DNA of 64,000 nt from an uncultured Sphingomonas sp. (GCF_937871615.1 NZ_CALMPA010000017.1:1-64000); one strand, 5' to 3'. Positions 36,725 to 44,959 are shown, numbered from the stretch's first letter. Numbers and translations: made by a program. Notes: generated by a model from the sequence alone, not told the origin.

Positions 36725-36766
36725 TGTGGGAGGCGTGGCGGGGCGATATCACGCTCCGCCCCCCTC

Positions 36767-36845
36767 CCGTTCGTACTGAGCCTGTCGAAGCACTGTCCTT
36801 CTTGCGAGAGGAAGGACAGCCGTTCGACAAGCTCGGAGAGAACGG
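36767..36845. repeat. Long imperfect palindrome, sphingomonad-type intergenic repeat
   Basis: Arms CCGTTCGTACTGAGCCTGTC... and ...GACAAGCTCGGAGAGAACGG pair over about 35 bases with a short loop around TTGCGAGAG; the inner part is TGTCCTTC/GAAGGACA. This GAGC-TGTCGAAG type of palindrome is one I recall as dispersed between convergent genes in sphingomonads. It lies between convergent thiolase and transporter genes and could also end transcription. Confidence 0.6.
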
Positions 36846-36856
36846 CAATAATGCGC

Positions 36857-36873
36857 TATAACATATTGTTATA
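36857..36873. other. AT-rich perfect palindrome
   Basis: TATAACA-TAT-TGTTATA is a perfect inverted repeat inside an unusually AT-rich patch (about 36846-36910) of an otherwise GC-rich region. A short hairpin CACATTCGTGTG and a tandem GTGAACTTC follow at 36901-36925. No gene is nearby in a position to use it as promoter, since both flanking genes end here. Confidence 0.5.
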
Positions 36874-36935
36874 ATTGCATTTAACTGGAATATTCAACTC
36901 ACACATTCGTGTGAACTTCGTGAACTTCGGCCTTC

Positions 36936-37694
36936 TCAAACCTTCGCCCTGAACGGGGTGAAGTCGGTATGGCGATCGTACACGTCCACCCCCTCGCGCC
37001 GCTTGAGGAAGCCAACCACCGCATAGGTGAACGGGGTTAGCAGCACCTCCCACGATACCTTGAGCACGAACTGGCTCAGCATCACCAGCAGCATCGCGTG
37101 GATCGGCCAGTCCGGCGCGCCGATGAAGGCGAGCGGGTAGAAGATCAGGCTGTCCACCCCCTGCCCCACCACCGTGCTGCCGATCGTGCGGGTCCACAGA
37201 TATTTGCCCTCGGTCCAGATCTTCATCTTGGCGAGGACGAAGCTGTTGGCGAACTCGCCCGCCCAGAAGGCGCAGATCGACGCCGCGACGATGCGCGGCA
37301 CCTGGCCGAATACGCTCTCGTAAGCGGCCTGCCCCGTCCACCCCGCATCGGGCGGCAGCGCCACCACCACCCATGACATCACCACCATGAAGATCATCGC
37401 GCCAAAGCCCGCCCAGATGCAGCGCCGCGCGCGGGCATAGCCGTAAACCTCGGTCAGCACGTCGCCCAGCACATAGCTCACCGGAAAGAACAATATGCCC
37501 GCCCCGAACGGCCACGGCCCGATCCACGGCAGATCGACTACCGCGCGCTTCCCCGCGCCGATGACGTTCGATAGCAGCAGGATGGTGACGAACGCCGCCA
37601 TCACGAAATCGAAATAGCGGAAATGCCCCCCCGCAACCGCCTGCGCCTCAACCGCCCGCAGCGGCTCGCTCTCGCCCCCATTCATGCCCGGCAT
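36936..37694 (-). CDS. Queuosine precursor transporter (YhhQ/DUF165 family)
   Basis: A 252-residue membrane protein with the VUT/DUF165 layout: FDFVMAAFVTILLLSNVIGAGK, FFPVSYVLGDVLTEVYGYARARRCIW, ASICAFWAGEFANSFVLAKMKIWTEGK and GQGVDSLIFYPLAFIG. YhhQ takes up pre-Q0/pre-Q1 in E. coli. Six hydrophobic segments are visible. Start 37694 (MPGMNGGES) has CAGGT nine bases upstream; an alternative ATG lies three codons inside. A tRNA gene lies 50 bases upstream in the opposite direction. Confidence 0.88.
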   Translation of the reverse strand: MPGMNGGESEPLRAVEAQAVAGGHFRYFDFVMAAFVTILLLSNVIGAGKRAVVDLPWIGPWPFGAGILFFPVSYVLGDVLTEVYGYARARRCIWAGFGAMIFMVVMSWVVVALPPDAGWTGQAAYESVFGQVPRIVAASICAFWAGEFANSFVLAKMKIWTEGKYLWTRTIGSTVVGQGVDSLIFYPLAFIGAPDWPIHAMLLVMLSQFVLKVSWEVLLTPFTYAVVGFLKRREGVDVYDRHTDFTPFRAKV

Positions 37695-37744
37695 GATGCA
37701 ACCTGTTTCGCCCGACCGCAATCCGCGCTAGGCGATGCCCGTGC

Positions 37745-37821
37745 GCGCCCGTAGCTCAGTTGGATAGAGCACGAGCCTTCTAAGCTTGGGGCCGCAGGTT
37801 CGAATCCTGCCGGGCGCGCCA
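37745..37821 (+). tRNA. tRNA-Arg (anticodon TCT)
   Basis: A full cloverleaf of 77 bases: acceptor GCGCCCG/CGGGCGC, D-arm GCTC-AGTTGGATA-GAGC, anticodon arm CGAGC-CTTCTAA-GCTTG with TCT at positions 34-36, a five-base variable loop, T-arm GCAGG-TTCGAAT-CCTGC and an encoded CCA end. It reads AGA codons. The catabolic block begins about 310 bases behind its 3' end, which makes it a candidate integration site. Confidence 0.96.
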
Positions 37822-38131
37822 TTATTTCAAATACTTTACGCGCGTTTCGTCGAACGGGCGTCCCACCGGGGCAACGTCCGGGGAGCTATTTTCCTCTCAG
37901 CGCCCCCAATCAGTGCTCCGCTGGGGAGGGTCGAGCGGCGCCCACGGCGACTGGCGCTGGCTTGCGCGCGCCAATCCGCCAATGGCTTCGCGACTACGCC
38001 CCAACCGAACTGAACGTCTTCCCGATCGCAGTCACCCTTGGGTCGCATCGCCCCCGTCGTTGGGCAACGGCGCAGCGCGTCATCAAGCCTGCAAACGACT
38101 GACCGGCCCCGGGGCGGCCTTCATCGGATGG
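37822..38131. other. 310-base gap between tRNA-Arg and the catabolic block
   Basis: No reading frame here has similarity that I recognise; those that exist are short. The first 25 bases after the tRNA are AT-rich (ATTATTTCAAATACTTTACG), the rest is GC-rich. A GGCCCCGGGGC palindrome at about 38103-38116 could end the leftward leuD transcript. I see no integrase remnant and no second copy of the tRNA 3' end in this window. Confidence 0.4.
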
Positions 38132-38764
38132 CTACGACCGGGTGATCGTGCTATAAATCCAGGGCCGTGCCGCCATATCGCGAGCGCGGGCGCGCTCTAT
38201 TTCTTCCGCGAGTTGAAGCGTTTGGGCAATGGCGTCGCGCCCCGCCAGGAGCATCTCGCGCGCGTCCCGATCAATCTCGAAGCGCCAGTTCGGGCCATTT
38301 GGAAGGACGACACGCTGCGCTTCCAGATCAACCGTCAGCATTGGTTCGGCGTCATTCTCCAGCGAATGAACGATCGCTTCGATCCACGCGCGATCGAGCA
38401 TCGCAGGCACCACGCCGTTGGCGACGCAGTTACCCAGAAAGATCGGATTGAAGGAGGGCGCGACCACCGCGCGGAAGCCATATTCGGCAAGCGCCCATAC
38501 CGCATGCTCACGGCTGGAACCACAACCGAAATTCGCGCCGCTGACGAGTATCTCTGCTCCGGCATAAACAGGGTTATTCAGCACAAAACCGGGCTGAGGA
38601 TCGCGTGATCCGATAGAGGTGTAGCGCCAGCCGGAGAACAGGCCGTCGGCCAGCCCATTTTTCGATACGCTGCGCATTTCGCGCGACGGGATGATCGCAT
38701 CGGTATCGACATTGTCGCGCAGTAGCGGCGCAGCGATCGCGGTTACCTTGGTGAACGGTTTCAT
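38132..38764 (-). CDS. LeuD-type hydro-lyase small subunit (isopropylmalate/citraconate-type)
   Basis: A 210-residue aconitase-family swivel subunit. The active-site loop SGANFGCGSSREHAVWAL and the segments DNVDTDAIIPSREM and NPIFLGNCVANGV are typical of LeuD. It acts with the LeuC-type subunit encoded upstream; the two overlap by four bases (ATGA). Standard leucine synthesis is possible, but the company of a CoA-transferase and HMGL lyase under a catabolic operator points to hydration of a branched unsaturated diacid such as a maleate, citraconate or methylglutaconate-like compound. That is inference. Confidence 0.85.
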   Translation of the reverse strand: MKPFTKVTAIAAPLLRDNVDTDAIIPSREMRSVSKNGLADGLFSGWRYTSIGSRDPQPGFVLNNPVYAGAEILVSGANFGCGSSREHAVWALAEYGFRAVVAPSFNPIFLGNCVANGVVPAMLDRAWIEAIVHSLENDAEPMLTVDLEAQRVVLPNGPNWRFEIDRDAREMLLAGRDAIAQTLQLAEEIERARARDMAARPWIYSTITRS

Positions 38765-40164
38765 TGCGCAGCTACCTGGCGCGGATCGGCGATACGGCCA
38801 GCGATCGCCGAGGCGGCGACGGTTTCCGGTGAGGCCAGATGCGTGCGCGTGCCCGGCCCCTGCCGGCTTTCGAAATTGCGATTGGTCGAGGAAATGACCC
38901 GCTCCTGCGCGCCGAAACTCTCGCCGCCGGCGAAGAAGCACATCGAGCAACCCGATTCACGCCATTCAAAGCCCGCCGCCTGAAAAACCTCGTGCAGCCC
39001 CTCCGCTTCCGCCTGCCGCTTCACCTGCGTCGATCCGGGCACGCAGATCGCTTTCACCCCCGGCGCGACATGGCGCCCCCGGAGGAGCGCTCCCGCGCGG
39101 CGCAGATCGCTGAGGCGGCTGTTGGTGCACGATCCGATGAACGCCGCGTCGATGGTGAGGTCGGTCAGCCGGTCGCCCGGCTCCAGCCCCATATATTCGA
39201 GCGCTCGCTTCTGGTTCTCGGGTGCACCCTGCCCTGCTCCGGTCGCCGGCACCAGACCGTCGATCGGCACCACCTGTTGCGGGCTCGTGCCCCAGGTAAT
39301 CATCGGGGCCACATCACTGGCGTCGAACACCCGCTCGACATCGAATTCCGCGTCATTGTCGCTGGCGAGCGTCGACCATTGCTCGATCGCGGCATCCCAA
39401 TCCGCCCCCTTCGGGGCGAAGGGGCGACCTTTCAGGAAATCGATCACCTTTTCGTCCGGCGCAATGATCGCGGTGAAGGCCGCGAATTCCGTACCCATGT
39501 TGCAAAGCGTCAGCCGCGCCTCGACATCCAGCGCACGCACCGCCGCGCCGGCATATTCGACGACATGCCCAGCGCCCCCGCCAACACCGAAGCGACCGAG
39601 CAACGCCAACGCGAGATCCTTTGCCGTAACCCCTTGCGCCAGTTCGCCGTCAATCCGGACGCGCATCCGCGGTGGCCGGCGGACCCGCAGCGTAGAAGTC
39701 GCCAGCGCATGTTCCGCTTCGGACGAACCGATGCCCCAGGCGAGCGCCCCCAGCGCCCCTTGCGAACAGGTATGACTGTCAGGACAGATCAGCGTCGCGC
39801 CCGGCAGGACGATGCCGAGTTCCGGGGACATCACATGCACGATCCCCTGCTGCGGATCATTGATATCGAACAGGCGAATGCCGGCCCGCCCCGCCGCTTC
39901 ACGCGTCGCGTGGATGAAATCCGTGCCGGTTGGCATCAGCGTCCGATCGGTGCGACCGGGGCGCGTATCAATGATGTGATCCATCACCGCGAACGCCTGA
40001 TCCGGCGCGAACACCGGCAGCCCACGTTCGTGCAACCCGCGCAGCGCCACGCCGCCAGTGCGCTCGTGCAGCAACACCCGGTCGATCAGGATCAGATCGA
40101 GCCCGCCGGGCGTCTGCGTCACGCGATGCGCGTCCCAGATCTTGTCGAAGATCGTCCGGCTCAA
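38761..40164 (-). CDS. LeuC-type hydro-lyase large subunit (isopropylmalate/citraconate-type)
   Basis: A 467-residue 4Fe-4S dehydratase of the aconitase superfamily. The start TIFDKIWDAHRV, CPDSHTCSQGALGALAWGIG, the Fe-S ligand Cys in FIGSCTNSRLSDLR and the pair in SGCSMCFFAGGE are all present, so the cluster should be intact. It overlaps leuD-like and the CoA-transferase gene by four bases on either side. Family members hydrate isopropylmaleate, maleate, citraconate or dimethylmaleate; the operon context favours a degradative use. The opposite strand carries long open frames caused only by GC bias. Confidence 0.87.
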   Translation of the reverse strand: MSRTIFDKIWDAHRVTQTPGGLDLILIDRVLLHERTGGVALRGLHERGLPVFAPDQAFAVMDHIIDTRPGRTDRTLMPTGTDFIHATREAAGRAGIRLFDINDPQQGIVHVMSPELGIVLPGATLICPDSHTCSQGALGALAWGIGSSEAEHALATSTLRVRRPPRMRVRIDGELAQGVTAKDLALALLGRFGVGGGAGHVVEYAGAAVRALDVEARLTLCNMGTEFAAFTAIIAPDEKVIDFLKGRPFAPKGADWDAAIEQWSTLASDNDAEFDVERVFDASDVAPMITWGTSPQQVVPIDGLVPATGAGQGAPENQKRALEYMGLEPGDRLTDLTIDAAFIGSCTNSRLSDLRRAGALLRGRHVAPGVKAICVPGSTQVKRQAEAEGLHEVFQAAGFEWRESGCSMCFFAGGESFGAQERVISSTNRNFESRQGPGTRTHLASPETVAASAIAGRIADPRQVAAQ

Positions 40165-41300
40165 TTGTCCACGCCCTCGCTCAGCACCTCGTCTGTATGT
40201 TGTCCGGGGAATGGAAGATCACGGTGCAACGCAAGTTTCTTACCGTCGATCTCCAGCGGCAGCGCCGGCAGGGAAACGGCTTTGCCATTCTCCAGCGTCA
40301 GATCGACCAGCCCGCCCGCCGTCTTCAGATGCGGATCGTCGAACAAGTCCTCCGGACGCGCAATGGGCGCGAATGGCAACCCGATCGCCTCCAGCCGGGC
40401 AACGATGGCCGCGCGGGGGATCCCGGCGAACAAGTCGCGAATCGGCGGGAGCACGCGATCCCGCTGCAACACCCGATCGTTGTTCGCCGCCAATCCCTTG
40501 TCGGCAAGAAATTCGGCGAGATCGAATTCCGTGCAGAACGCCTGCCATTGGGCGTCGCTGACCACGCCGACGAACAATTGCTCATCGGGAATGGCCGTCT
40601 CGAACACATCATAAACCGCCCATGCCGAAATACGCGCGGGCATTGGTGGCGCGGGCGTTCCCGTCACGGCGGCTTGCGCCATATGCTGGCCGACGAGGAA
40701 AGCGGTGGTTTCGAACAGCGAGCATTTCACCTCGCCGCCCTCCCCGGTCCGATGCCGCCGCTCCAGTGCCGCAAGAATGCCGATCACCCCGAACATGCCC
40801 CCGGCGACATCAATCACCGACGCCCCCGCCCGCAACGGGCGGCCCGGAGGCCCGGTCATATAGGCAAGCCCACCCATCATCTGCGCAACCTCGTCCAGCG
40901 CGGTGCGATGGCCGTAAGGGCCACTCAGAAAGCCCTTTGCCGTGCAGTAAATGAGACGCGGGTTGCTTTCCCGAAACGTATCCGGGCCAAGGCCGAGCTT
41001 TTCCAGCGCGCCGGGCCGGAAATTCTCGATCACCACATCCGCTTCATCGATCAGGCGACGCGCATCAGCCTTGCCTGCGGCGGATTTCAAATCGAGACAG
41101 ATGCTCCGCTTATTGCGGTTGAACATCGGGAAATAGCCAGCGCCCGACCCCAGCAGCCGACGGGTATGATCGCCGCCTTCCGGCTCCACCTTGACAACGT
41201 CAGCACCAAGATCGCCAAGGATCAGCCCGATCGACGGCCCCATGACCATATGGGTGAATTCAATTACTTTGAGGCCGGCCAGCGGCAACGATTCCATCAT
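40161..41300 (-). CDS. Class III CoA-transferase (CaiB/BaiF family)
   Basis: A 379-residue protein with the family start LPLAGLKVIEFTHMVMGPSIGLILGDLGADVVKVE, the RNKRSICLDLKSAAG segment and the region around the catalytic Asp (HRTALDEVAQMMGGLAYMTG, near residue 168). Class III enzymes swap CoA between carboxylic acids, for example succinyl-CoA with citramalate or malate. It is the first gene of the caiB-leuC-leuD unit; the ATG at 41300 follows CAGGG. An operator-like palindrome lies 50 bases upstream, shared with the divergent lyase operon. Confidence 0.9.
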   Translation of the reverse strand: MMESLPLAGLKVIEFTHMVMGPSIGLILGDLGADVVKVEPEGGDHTRRLLGSGAGYFPMFNRNKRSICLDLKSAAGKADARRLIDEADVVIENFRPGALEKLGLGPDTFRESNPRLIYCTAKGFLSGPYGHRTALDEVAQMMGGLAYMTGPPGRPLRAGASVIDVAGGMFGVIGILAALERRHRTGEGGEVKCSLFETTAFLVGQHMAQAAVTGTPAPPMPARISAWAVYDVFETAIPDEQLFVGVVSDAQWQAFCTEFDLAEFLADKGLAANNDRVLQRDRVLPPIRDLFAGIPRAAIVARLEAIGLPFAPIARPEDLFDDPHLKTAGGLVDLTLENGKAVSLPALPLEIDGKKLALHRDLPFPGQHTDEVLSEGVDN

Positions 41301-41349
41301 CCCTGTTTCTCGGCTTTCGCGTTGAGTGCGTCTCGACAATCCGGCATCA

Positions 41350-41371
41350 TTTGATATAGAAATAGGACAAT
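41350..41371. promoter_or_regulatory. Palindromic operator, site A (caiB / HMGL divergent promoter)
   Basis: TTTGATATA, spacer GAAA, then TAGGACAAT: 13 of 16 fixed positions match the consensus half-sites TTTGnTATA and TATAnCAAA. It lies 19 bases before the HMGL-lyase ATG and 50 bases before the CoA-transferase ATG, so it could control both directions. Confidence 0.65.
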
Positions 41372-41389
41372 AAGGCAAGCAGAGGTTTG

Positions 41390-42346
41390 ATGACACCCGA
41401 GATATTGGTCAGCGAGGTCGGCCCGCGCGACGGCCTGCAAAGCATCAAGAGCATCCTGCCCACGAACGTCAAAAAGGCATGGATCGCAGCCGAGGCGGCG
41501 GCTGGCGTGCGGGAGATCGAAGTGGGCAGCTTCGTTCCCGCCAAACTGCTCCCGCAGCTCGCCGATACTGCCGAAATCGTCGCTTACGCCAAGACCATTC
41601 CGGGGCTGACCGTGGCAGTTCTCGTGCCCAATCTGCGCGGCGCCGAGGCGGCGATCGCCGCGGGCGCGGACAAGCTCACCCTGCCGCTGTCGGTTTCCGA
41701 AACGCACAGCCTCGCCAATCTGCGCCGCACCCATGCGCAGGTGATCGACGAGGCGCGCGCCATCGCCGCGCTGGTCGCCGCGCAGCCGACGGGCAAGCGT
41801 CCGCATTTCGAGGGCAGCCTTTCGACCGTATTCGGTTGCACGCTGGAAGGCGCGATCCCGCTGCCGCAAATCCTCGGTCTCGCGGAACAACTGATGGAAG
41901 CGGGCTGCGACGAGGTCGGGCTTTCGGACACCACCGGCTATGCCGATCCGAAAGCGGTGAAAGATATGGTGCGCGCGGTGCGCCACACGATTGGCGACAA
42001 AGCGCTCACCGGCATTCATCTGCACAACACACGTGGGCTTGGCCTCGCCAATGTGCTCGCCGCGTTGGAAATGGGGCTGGAGACGGTCGATTCCTCGCTG
42101 GGCGGCATCGGCGGCTGCCCTTTCGCGCCAGGCGCGAGCGGCAATATCGTGACCGAAGATCTGGTCTTCATGCTTCAGACGATGGGGCTGAAAACCGGCA
42201 TCGACCTTCCCAAGCTACTGGAAGTCCGCAAGATCATCGCCGCCGCGCTGCCCGGCGAGCCGCTTTACGGCTTCACTCCCGATGCCGGGCTGCCGCTCGG
42301 TTTCGTTCCTGAATCTCGGTCAAATTCCATGGAGACTGCGGCATGA
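41390..42346 (+). CDS. HMG-CoA lyase-like acyl-CoA lyase
   Basis: A 318-residue TIM-barrel lyase of the HMGL family. It starts MTPEILVSEVGPRDGLQSIKS with the metal/base motif EVGPRDGLQ, has KLTLPLSVSETHSLANL, GLSDTTGYADPKAV, the metal-binding HLHNTRGLGLANV and the catalytic Cys loop LGGIGGCPFAPGASGN. HMGL splits 3-hydroxy-3-methylglutaryl-CoA or related hydroxyacyl-CoAs into acetyl-CoA and a keto acid. As first gene of a four-gene operon, divergent from the CoA-transferase, it probably ends the lower pathway. TTG at 41387 is not used as start. Confidence 0.9.
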   Translation: MTPEILVSEVGPRDGLQSIKSILPTNVKKAWIAAEAAAGVREIEVGSFVPAKLLPQLADTAEIVAYAKTIPGLTVAVLVPNLRGAEAAIAAGADKLTLPLSVSETHSLANLRRTHAQVIDEARAIAALVAAQPTGKRPHFEGSLSTVFGCTLEGAIPLPQILGLAEQLMEAGCDEVGLSDTTGYADPKAVKDMVRAVRHTIGDKALTGIHLHNTRGLGLANVLAALEMGLETVDSSLGGIGGCPFAPGASGNIVTEDLVFMLQTMGLKTGIDLPKLLEVRKIIAAALPGEPLYGFTPDAGLPLGFVPESRSNSMETAA

Positions 42347-43023
42347 CGATCGGCACCAAGATGATCCGGGAGGAGAAAACCGCCCGCCAGATATTTGAAG
42401 AGGTGATGGCCAACCCCGCGCGGACGAAGTTTGGCTTCGGCGAACGGCTGGCGATCGTGAACGTCGATTTCCAGAATGCCTATACCCGGATCGACGAATT
42501 CAAGACCGCCTATGAAACCGATCCGCGCCAGATCGAATATGCCAACACCATCTCCCGTCTTGCCCGCGAAAAGGGGATGCCGGTCATCTGGACGCATGTG
42601 GCGTACATGAAGGATGCAAGCGACGCCGGCGTGTGGGGAACGCGAACGGATACGCCGGATTCGCTCCAGAACATCAAATATGATTCGCGCCGCCACCAGT
42701 TCGACGATCGCTGCGAGATCGATCACGAGCGCGACGCGATCTACACCAAGCGAATGCCTTCCGCCTTTTTTGAAACGCCGCTGCAAAGCCTGCTGGTGTG
42801 GCACAAGGTCGATACCGTCGTGGTGACGGGCGGCTCGACCTCCGGCTGCATCCGCGCGACGGCGGTGGACAGCCTCAGCCGAGGCTATCGCACCATCGTC
42901 CCGATCGAGACCTGCGCAGACAAGCACGAAAGCTATCACTTCGCCAATCTGACCGACCTTCAGCTCAAATATGCCGATGTCGAGCCGGTGCAGTCGGTAA
43001 TCGACTGGCTGGAGGCACGCTGA
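42343..43023 (+). CDS. Isochorismatase-like cysteine hydrolase (amidohydrolase)
   Basis: A 226-residue protein with the Asp-Lys-Cys triad of the family: Asp42 in IVNVDFQNAYTR, Lys136 in AIYTKRMPSAFF and Cys169 in GGSTSGCIRATAVDSLS. The N-terminal extension and the YTKRMPSAFF and ETCADK segments are closest to N-carbamoylsarcosine amidohydrolase and maleamate amidohydrolase. It should therefore hydrolyse an amide, for example a half-amide of a diacid. It overlaps the lyase gene by four bases and the following gene by one. Confidence 0.88.
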   Translation: MTIGTKMIREEKTARQIFEEVMANPARTKFGFGERLAIVNVDFQNAYTRIDEFKTAYETDPRQIEYANTISRLAREKGMPVIWTHVAYMKDASDAGVWGTRTDTPDSLQNIKYDSRRHQFDDRCEIDHERDAIYTKRMPSAFFETPLQSLLVWHKVDTVVVTGGSTSGCIRATAVDSLSRGYRTIVPIETCADKHESYHFANLTDLQLKYADVEPVQSVIDWLEAR

Positions 43024-43949
43024 TGCGCGAGGGCGAGAAAGATCCCGGCCTCTATGATTTCCGGCCCTATCGCGATCGCGAGAAGCTGGAATGGCCGGAA
43101 GGCAAGAAGGTCGCGGTGTGGGTGTCCCCCAATCTCGAATATTATGAGATCGACCCTCCGGCCAATCCGCACCGCAAGAGCTGGACGAAGCCGCATCCGG
43201 ATGTGCTGGGCTATGGTCACCGCGATTATGCCAACCGTATCGGTCATTGGCGGATGGCCGAGGTGATGGAAAAACACGGGTTCAAGGGATCGGTGTCGCT
43301 CTCGGTCGCGCTGTGCCAGCACCACCCCGATGTCGTCGCCAATGCGAATGAACTCGGCTGGGAGTTCTTCAGCCACGGCATTTACAATACACGCTACAGC
43401 TACGGCATGGATGAGGCGCAGGAGCGCGCCATCATCGAGGATTCGATCAGGACGGTCCGTGAAGCATCCGGCCAGACGATCAAGGGCTGGCTCGCACCGG
43501 CGCTGACGCACACGCCACGCACCCTCGATCTGATCGCCGAATATGGCATGACCTATACCTGCGATCTCTATCATGACGATCAGCCGGGGCCGGTGCATGT
43601 GAAGCAGGGGCGCCTCGTGTCGATGCCATACAGCATCGAGGTGAACGACCATTATGGTTTCTTCGTCTATAATATGAGCCCGCGCGAATATGCCGACACG
43701 CTGATCCGGCAATATGAGCGACTGGCGGCGGAGGGCGAGAACTCCGGTACGGTGATGTGCATTCCGCTGCACAGCTATCTGATCGGTCAGCCGCATCGCA
43801 TCGGCCCGTTCGAGGAAGTGCTGCGCCACATCGCCGCCGATGGCCGCGCGTGGATCACCCGATCGGGCGATATCGCCGATCATTTCCTCGGCAACGGCTA
43901 TGACGCCGCAGTCGCCGATGCAGCCCGTTACGCAAAGGCATCAGCATGA
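43023..43949 (+). CDS. PuuE-like polysaccharide-deacetylase-fold hydrolase 1
   Basis: A 308-residue protein of the NodB/PuuE fold. The start has the WPEGKKVAVWVSPNLEYYEIDP segment, followed by YGHRDYANRIGHWRMAEVMEKHGFKGSVSLSVAL, the His motif NELGWEFFSHGIYNTRY and a late LHSYLIGQPHRIGPFEEVLRHI. These fit the PuuE type (allantoinase and cyclic imide hydrolases) rather than chitin deacetylases, because the first metal Asp is replaced. The ATG overlaps the preceding stop by one base. Amide or imide ring opening is a reasonable inference. Confidence 0.82.
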   Translation: MREGEKDPGLYDFRPYRDREKLEWPEGKKVAVWVSPNLEYYEIDPPANPHRKSWTKPHPDVLGYGHRDYANRIGHWRMAEVMEKHGFKGSVSLSVALCQHHPDVVANANELGWEFFSHGIYNTRYSYGMDEAQERAIIEDSIRTVREASGQTIKGWLAPALTHTPRTLDLIAEYGMTYTCDLYHDDQPGPVHVKQGRLVSMPYSIEVNDHYGFFVYNMSPREYADTLIRQYERLAAEGENSGTVMCIPLHSYLIGQPHRIGPFEEVLRHIAADGRAWITRSGDIADHFLGNGYDAAVADAARYAKASA

Positions 43950-44875
43950 CGCTCGACCCCGCTTATCTGGAATATCCGCGCCGCCGCGAGGGGATGGATC
44001 ACGACCTCTACGCCCCCTCGCCCATGCCCTCGCGCAAGCCGGTCCACTGGCCCGGCGGCAAGCAGGTCGCGGTGACGCTGCTCGTCAACCTCGAATGGTT
44101 TCCGATCACGCCGGACGACAAACCGTTCCGCGCGCCGGGCCATATGGTGACGCCCTATCCCGATTACCGTCACTATACCGCGCGCGAATATGGAACGCGG
44201 GTGGGCTTTTATCGCCTGCTCGACGCCTTCGCCAAGGCCGGGGTGAAAGCAACGATCGCGGTGAATTCAGTAATCGCGGAGCGTTATCCCTCGATCATCG
44301 CCGACATACTGAGCGGCGGGCATGAGATCATCGCCCATTCGACCGACATGAACGGCACGATCGCCGGCGGCATCTCCGAAGAAGAGGAACGCGCGCTGAT
44401 CGCCGCGGCGCGCGATACGCTGGCGAAGGCGATGGGCGCGGCGCCACGCGGCTGGCAATCAATCGCCCGCTCGCAGAGCTTCAACACGCCCCGCCTGCTG
44501 GTCGAGGCGGGCTTTGATTTCATGTGCGACTGGGTGAACGACGATCTCCCTTATATCGCGTCAACGGAAGCCGGCCCGATCGTCAGCGTACCATTCAACC
44601 ACGAACTGTCCGATCGGCAGATGATCGCCGTGCAGCAACAGTCGATGGACAGCGTAGCCCAGCAGATCGAAGACGCGCTTGCATGGCTGACGGCGGAAGC
44701 GGCGCAATATGGCGCGGGCCGCGTACTGCCCTTCACATTGACGCCTTATATCACCGGCCTGCCCTATCGCATGGACGCGTTCGAGACGCTGCTTGGCCGA
44801 CTGGCGACGGACGACGCAATCTGGTTTGCCACCGCGAGCGAACTGGTGGATTGCTGGCGCCCGCAAGCCGCCTGA
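43946..44875 (+). CDS. PuuE-like polysaccharide-deacetylase-fold hydrolase 2
   Basis: A 309-residue relative of the preceding gene product: WPGGKQVAVTLLVNLEWFPITP, ARE-YGTRVGFYRLLDAFAKAG, the His motif GGHEIIAHSTDMNG and a final LPFTLTPYITGLPYRMDAFETLL. The two differ strongly in the active-site region (SHGIYNTRY against AHSTDMNGT), so they are unlikely to have the same substrate; they may act as two subunits or in two steps. It ends the plus-strand operon, overlapping its neighbour by ATGA, and is followed by a strong terminator. Confidence 0.82.
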   Translation: MTLDPAYLEYPRRREGMDHDLYAPSPMPSRKPVHWPGGKQVAVTLLVNLEWFPITPDDKPFRAPGHMVTPYPDYRHYTAREYGTRVGFYRLLDAFAKAGVKATIAVNSVIAERYPSIIADILSGGHEIIAHSTDMNGTIAGGISEEEERALIAAARDTLAKAMGAAPRGWQSIARSQSFNTPRLLVEAGFDFMCDWVNDDLPYIASTEAGPIVSVPFNHELSDRQMIAVQQQSMDSVAQQIEDALAWLTAEAAQYGAGRVLPFTLTPYITGLPYRMDAFETLLGRLATDDAIWFATASELVDCWRPQAA

Positions 44876-44894
44876 GCGAAGCTAGATATTGAAC

Positions 44895-44932
44895 GGCCCG
44901 GTCGGAAGCTATTCTGACCGGGCCTTTTTTTT
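44895..44932 (+). terminator. Rho-independent terminator of the HMGL operon
   Basis: A 9-bp stem GGCCCGGTC / GACCGGGCC with a 12-base loop, followed by eight T residues. It lies 20 bases behind the last gene of the four-gene operon. Confidence 0.9.
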
Positions 44933-44959
44933 CCGCCCAAGGGAGGAGCCGGGCGAAAA

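Noticed and set aside
38839-40614. A 591-residue plus-strand open frame opposite the LeuC-type and CoA-transferase genes
   Set aside because: Antisense to two genes with clear catalytic motifs; no domain in the translation.
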